Of a DNA stretch of 24,252 nucleotides, positions 21,349 through 24,252 are shown piece by piece. Source of the stretch: an uncultured Treponema sp. (GTDB lineage Bacteria; Spirochaetota; Spirochaetia; Treponematales; Treponemataceae); contig CALHVG010000029.1 in assembly GCA_938039145.1 (NCBI GenBank), forward strand, positions 1 to 24,252. Reading direction: 5' to 3'. The notes below the pieces were generated by a model that had not been told where the DNA came from, ran no database searches, and worked only from the letters and a program-made list of their open reading frames with translations. The position numbers and the translations under genes are program-made. Each line of letters starts with the position of its first letter. The stretch's first letter is position 1.

Positions 21349-22485
21349 CTACACTCCATCTTTCGAAAAACAGGAAACTTCCCCGGCTTTATCCGCATTA
21401 AAGTTCCTGTTTATCTTTTTCGGATTCAGCCTTCTGTTCCCTTTTTTACCGTAACCGTACATTCTGACCGTAAGATTGTTCAAAAACGGAGAAAATGCGT
21501 TCATTATAAGAATGCTGAACATCACGCCTTCGGGGTAGCCTCCGAAATTCCTTATAAGGAATGTGATAAGTCCGCAGCCAAAACCGAACACAAGGCGTCC
21601 GGGAGCTGTAACGGGCGTTGTCGCATAGTCTGTGACCATGAACACAGAGCCGAACACGATTCCGCCTGTAAGCAACCCCATCCCGATATTTTTAAAAGCG
21701 TCCAAAGCGTCGGAAGTCTTTGCGAAAACAAGAATAAAGGTCGCAAGGGCAAAAGTTCCCAGCATGGAAAACGTAGCCCTCCAGTCGATGATTCGTAACG
21801 CAAGAAGGAAAACGAACGAAATTGCAATAAGGAATACGGACGTTTCTCCTATGCAGCCTGCCCTGTTTCCCCAAAAAAACGAAAGCCAGGTGAAGCTATC
21901 GGCGGAAAGTTGCCCTCTTTTTATCGCAGAAAGGCTTGTGGCGGCGGTAATTCCGTCCCACACAGTCGCATTTGCCATGGCATCCATATTCTGCAAGGAA
22001 AGCGACTTTTCCATAATCTCTTCGTAAATACGAGGAACAAGCGTCGGTTCGTACCACTTTGCGCCCATCGACACGGGAAAACTCAAGAAAAGCACAGCAC
22101 GACCAGTCAACGCCGGATTGAACACGTTTGCGCCTATTCCGCCGAAAAGTCCCTTTGCGACAATCATCGCAACCGCTCCCCCAAGAACTACAATCCAAAG
22201 CGGAACAGTCGAAGGGCATACCAAAGCAAGCAAAATCCCCGAAACAACCGCGCTAAGATCCCTTATAAGAAGTTTTTGTCTGGTCGCAAGCTGAAACAAA
22301 AGTTCGAAAAGCACGCAGCTTAAAACTCCCGTGAAAATCACAGCCAAAGCACTGAATCCGAAAATCACGACACCGTAAATGCATTCGGGTAAGAGTGCGA
22401 TTATAACGGAAAGCATTATTTTCTGCGTCGAAAGATTCATTGAAAAATGAGGACTAGACGCAAGGTAAAATCTATTTTCAGCCAT
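21349..22485 (-). CDS. rnfD: Rnf complex membrane subunit RnfD
   Basis: A 378-residue integral membrane protein with multiple helices, related to NqrB, carrying a covalent flavin. Visible features are the conserved GGIGANVFNPALTGRAVLFL stretch (about 115-134) and DGITAATSL, which aligns with the family D-x-(S/T)-x-A-T-(P/S)-L signature and places the predicted FMN-linked Thr at 183. Start ATG 22485 (MAENRFYLASSPH) is preferred because GGGAG lies just upstream; the ATG at 22497 overlaps that site. The C-terminal tail is basic and likely cytoplasmic. Confidence 0.95.
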   Translation of the reverse strand: MAENRFYLASSPHFSMNLSTQKIMLSVIIALLPECIYGVVIFGFSALAVIFTGVLSCVLFELLFQLATRQKLLIRDLSAVVSGILLALVCPSTVPLWIVVLGGAVAMIVAKGLFGGIGANVFNPALTGRAVLFLSFPVSMGAKWYEPTLVPRIYEEIMEKSLSLQNMDAMANATVWDGITAATSLSAIKRGQLSADSFTWLSFFWGNRAGCIGETSVFLIAISFVFLLALRIIDWRATFSMLGTFALATFILVFAKTSDALDAFKNIGMGLLTGGIVFGSVFMVTDYATTPVTAPGRLVFGFGCGLITFLIRNFGGYPEGVMFSILIMNAFSPFLNNLTVRMYGYGKKGNRRLNPKKINRNFNADKAGEVSCFSKDGV

Positions 22486-22508
22486 TTTTTCTCCCATATA
22501 AAATCAAG

Positions 22509-22600
22509 AAAAAGTCCCAACTTTCGGTTGACTTTTTAAGCACGTCCGTAAAAGTTCAAGAACGTGCGCATGATATACAAGTTTGACCAAACGCAAACTT
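22509..22600. repeat. Hairpin modules (H4, H1, H2) between rnfC and rnfD
   Basis: In the transcribed direction: H4 AAGTTTG/CAAACTT (22579-22585, 22594-22600), H1 GCACGT/ACGTGC (22540-22545, 22562-22567), then H2 with AAAAAGT/ACTTTTT outer arms (22509-22515, 22531-22537) and CAAC/GTTG inner arms. H3 is missing here. The T-rich end of H2 lies 24 bases before the rnfD start. Confidence 0.72.
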
Positions 22601-22622
22601 ACGTTTTCTTCCGCTTTCAAAT

Positions 22623-23945
22623 TCAGCGCGCCATGGAACTTCGCACCAAAGCCTTTCCGAGCCTGAAACGTTGCACAAGATTTATGTTCGCAGGACACAC
22701 GAACGCACAGCAGCCACACTCGATACAGTCCATAAGACCGAATCTTTTTGCCTTTGCCAAATTCTGCGCCTTCAACTCCCTGTTCATGAGAACAGGATTA
22801 AGACGCATGGGGCACGAGGCGGAACATTTTCCGCACGAGATGCACGGCTCTTCTTCCGTAAGAAAAGTCTCTTTTTTTGTAAGGAAAGTAACTCCGCTTG
22901 TTCCTTTTGCAACGGGAAAAGCCGCAGAACTCATCGAAAAGCCCATCATCGGGCCTCCCGATATGATTTTTACGCACTCCCCTTCTTTTATTGAAAACGA
23001 GCCGGGAATCAGGTCGCTTACAAGAGTTCCGATTGGGACACGAATGTTGCACGGATTTTCAACAGCGCCGCCGCTTATGGTAAGGTTTCGTTCTATGAGC
23101 GGAAGCCCCAAACGGAACGCATCGCTTACGGCGCATAAAGTTCCGACATTGCTTATGATTACGCCCGCGTCCGCAGGAAGTTTCCCCGATGGAATTTCAA
23201 CGCCTATGCATGCCGACACAATGAATTTTTCCGAGCCTTGGGGGTATTTTGTCTTTACAAGGGAAACGCTCATGCAAGTCTCGTAGCCTTTTTTTTCAAT
23301 CAGGGATTTTAGGATCGGTGCGATGTATGCCTTGTTGTCTTCCAAAGCAATGATTCCCTTTGCCCCCACAAGATGAAGCACAATCGCAAGCCCGTCCACA
23401 AGTTTTTCCGGCGTTTCAAGAAGAGTCCGCTCGTCGCAGGTAAGATATGGCTCGCATTCTGCGGCATTCACAAGCACATATGCGATTTTTTCGTCTTTAG
23501 GCGGATTAAGTTTTATGTGAGAAGGAAACGAAGCGCCGCCCATTCCGACTATTCCGGCATCCCGAATGCGGTTCAATGCGGTTGAAAAATCGCAAGCAAA
23601 CGGGTCAAGAGGCTCCATCAGAGCAGTCCTTTCAGAATCGTCCGCCTCGATGACTATGCACGGAACTTCCATGTTCCCCGTGACAAGAGAATTGCAGATT
23701 TTTTTCACAACGCCCGCTACAGAAGAATGAACAGGAGTGTTCATGGGCTTTTCACCGAACGCAATAATCTGACCTTTGGAAACTTTATCCCCGACTTTCA
23801 CCAAGGGGCTGTTCGGTGCGCCTCCCATAGTAACGGGAATCGTAACCTTTTTTGACGAAGGGAACGCAGGGGTCAAAGGACACTTGCTTGTAAGAGCCTT
23901 CATTTCCTTGGGATGAATCCCACCTCTAAAAGTTCGAAGTTTCAT
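22623..23945 (-). CDS. rnfC: Rnf complex NADH-binding subunit RnfC
   Basis: This 440-residue peripheral subunit exchanges electrons with NAD(H). The N-terminus begins MKLRTFRGGIHPKEMK, as usual for RnfC, with a biotinyl/lipoyl-like barrel region (VKVGDKVSKGQIIAFGE). The nucleotide/FMN motif is GIVGMGGASFP (131-141). Two 4Fe-4S sites follow: Cys368/371/374/378 (CISCGKCSASCP) and Cys407/410/413/417 (CIECGCCAFVCP). Start ATG 23945 is chosen by family alignment; 27 extra in-frame upstream residues are AT-rich, unlike RnfC, and overlap the promoter. There is no Shine-Dalgarno sequence, and the promoter lies so close that the mRNA may be leaderless. First gene of rnfCDGEAB. Confidence 0.96.
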   Translation of the reverse strand: MKLRTFRGGIHPKEMKALTSKCPLTPAFPSSKKVTIPVTMGGAPNSPLVKVGDKVSKGQIIAFGEKPMNTPVHSSVAGVVKKICNSLVTGNMEVPCIVIEADDSERTALMEPLDPFACDFSTALNRIRDAGIVGMGGASFPSHIKLNPPKDEKIAYVLVNAAECEPYLTCDERTLLETPEKLVDGLAIVLHLVGAKGIIALEDNKAYIAPILKSLIEKKGYETCMSVSLVKTKYPQGSEKFIVSACIGVEIPSGKLPADAGVIISNVGTLCAVSDAFRLGLPLIERNLTISGGAVENPCNIRVPIGTLVSDLIPGSFSIKEGECVKIISGGPMMGFSMSSAAFPVAKGTSGVTFLTKKETFLTEEEPCISCGKCSASCPMRLNPVLMNRELKAQNLAKAKRFGLMDCIECGCCAFVCPANINLVQRFRLGKALVRSSMAR

Positions 23946-23954
23946 ATCGTTAAA

Positions 23955-23983
23955 ACTATAAAACACAAGCAAAAAATTGTAAA
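23955..23983 (-). promoter_or_regulatory. Promoter of the rnf operon
   Basis: On the minus strand TTTACA (23983-23978), a 17-base spacer and TATAGT (23960-23955) closely match the sigma-70 consensus. Transcription would start about 2-4 bases before the rnfC ATG at 23945. Confidence 0.6.
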
Positions 23984-24005
23984 TGAGAAATTTTTTAAAG
24001 ATTAA

Positions 24006-24252
24006 AGAGCAGCAACGCAGAAGCAAGGCATAGAAGAATCAAAAATATTTTTGCAGCAGAACAAAATTACATTCAGGGAACTTGAAGAATTCTTTTTATT
24101 CTCTTTTGCGTTTTTATTAACTTACAAGTCTTTGTTCCTAAAACACGATTTTACTAATAAAGGCGGAGAAAAATACTTTTTAAAAAGCAAAATCGGCGAT
24201 TTACTTATGTGCTTTTTCGCACGAATGCAAAAGGTTCCGAAAATCGAGATTC
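24006..24252 (+). other. Right-edge stretch with an open but unsupported frame
   Basis: Upstream of the rnf promoter no gene is clear. A plus-strand frame is open from 24006 to the window edge (for example KITFRELEEFFLFSFAFLLT) but has no ATG until 24210, only a TTG at 24051 without a ribosome binding site. In this AT-rich stretch 82 open codons are only mildly unusual. It could be the start of a divergent gene running off the window. Confidence 0.2.

Overview
The window looks like chromosomal DNA of a Treponema-type spirochete of moderate GC content. The hook-region flagellar genes occur in the spirochete order flbB-fliK-flgD-flgE, and FlgE carries the lysine and cysteine that cross-link the hook in Treponema denticola. 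A glucose-type hexokinase, many short-signal lipoproteins and a complete Rnf complex fit the same group. No tRNA, rRNA, CRISPR array or transposase was seen.

Layout. (1) Positions 1-3330 are an accessory, gene-poor stretch. It holds a frameshifted Asp-box lipoprotein, several very short or broken minus-strand genes, one plus-strand lipoprotein, and a cluster of short promoter-hairpin-terminator units on the plus strand (2387-2830) that look like small RNA genes. (2) 3334-9942 carries a COG2509-type FAD dehydrogenase, a two-gene lipoprotein operon on the minus strand (second gene split by a one-base frameshift), and a divergent outer-membrane beta-barrel-like protein. (3) 10140-14095 is the flagellar hook cluster on the minus strand, ended by a strong terminator and preceded by hexokinase (14141-15427). 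(4) 15618-17627 is a Rep/UvrD-family helicase on the plus strand. (5) 17649-23945 is the rnfCDGEAB operon on the minus strand, encoding a ferredoxin:NAD+ oxidoreductase that couples electron transfer to ion pumping. A consensus promoter sits almost on the rnfC start codon.

The most unusual signal lies between the rnf genes. Four consecutive junctions (C-D, D-G, G-E, E-A) contain related stem-loop modules, shuffled in order from junction to junction. The E-A junction also holds about a dozen consecutive small hairpins (19301-19572) whose stem sequences differ while pairing is kept. The second unusual signal is the small-RNA cluster at 2387-2830. The third is a set of one-base frameshifts and one in-frame stop in otherwise protein-like genes (near 1100, 1950, 2963 and 7280), meaning either gene decay or assembly error.
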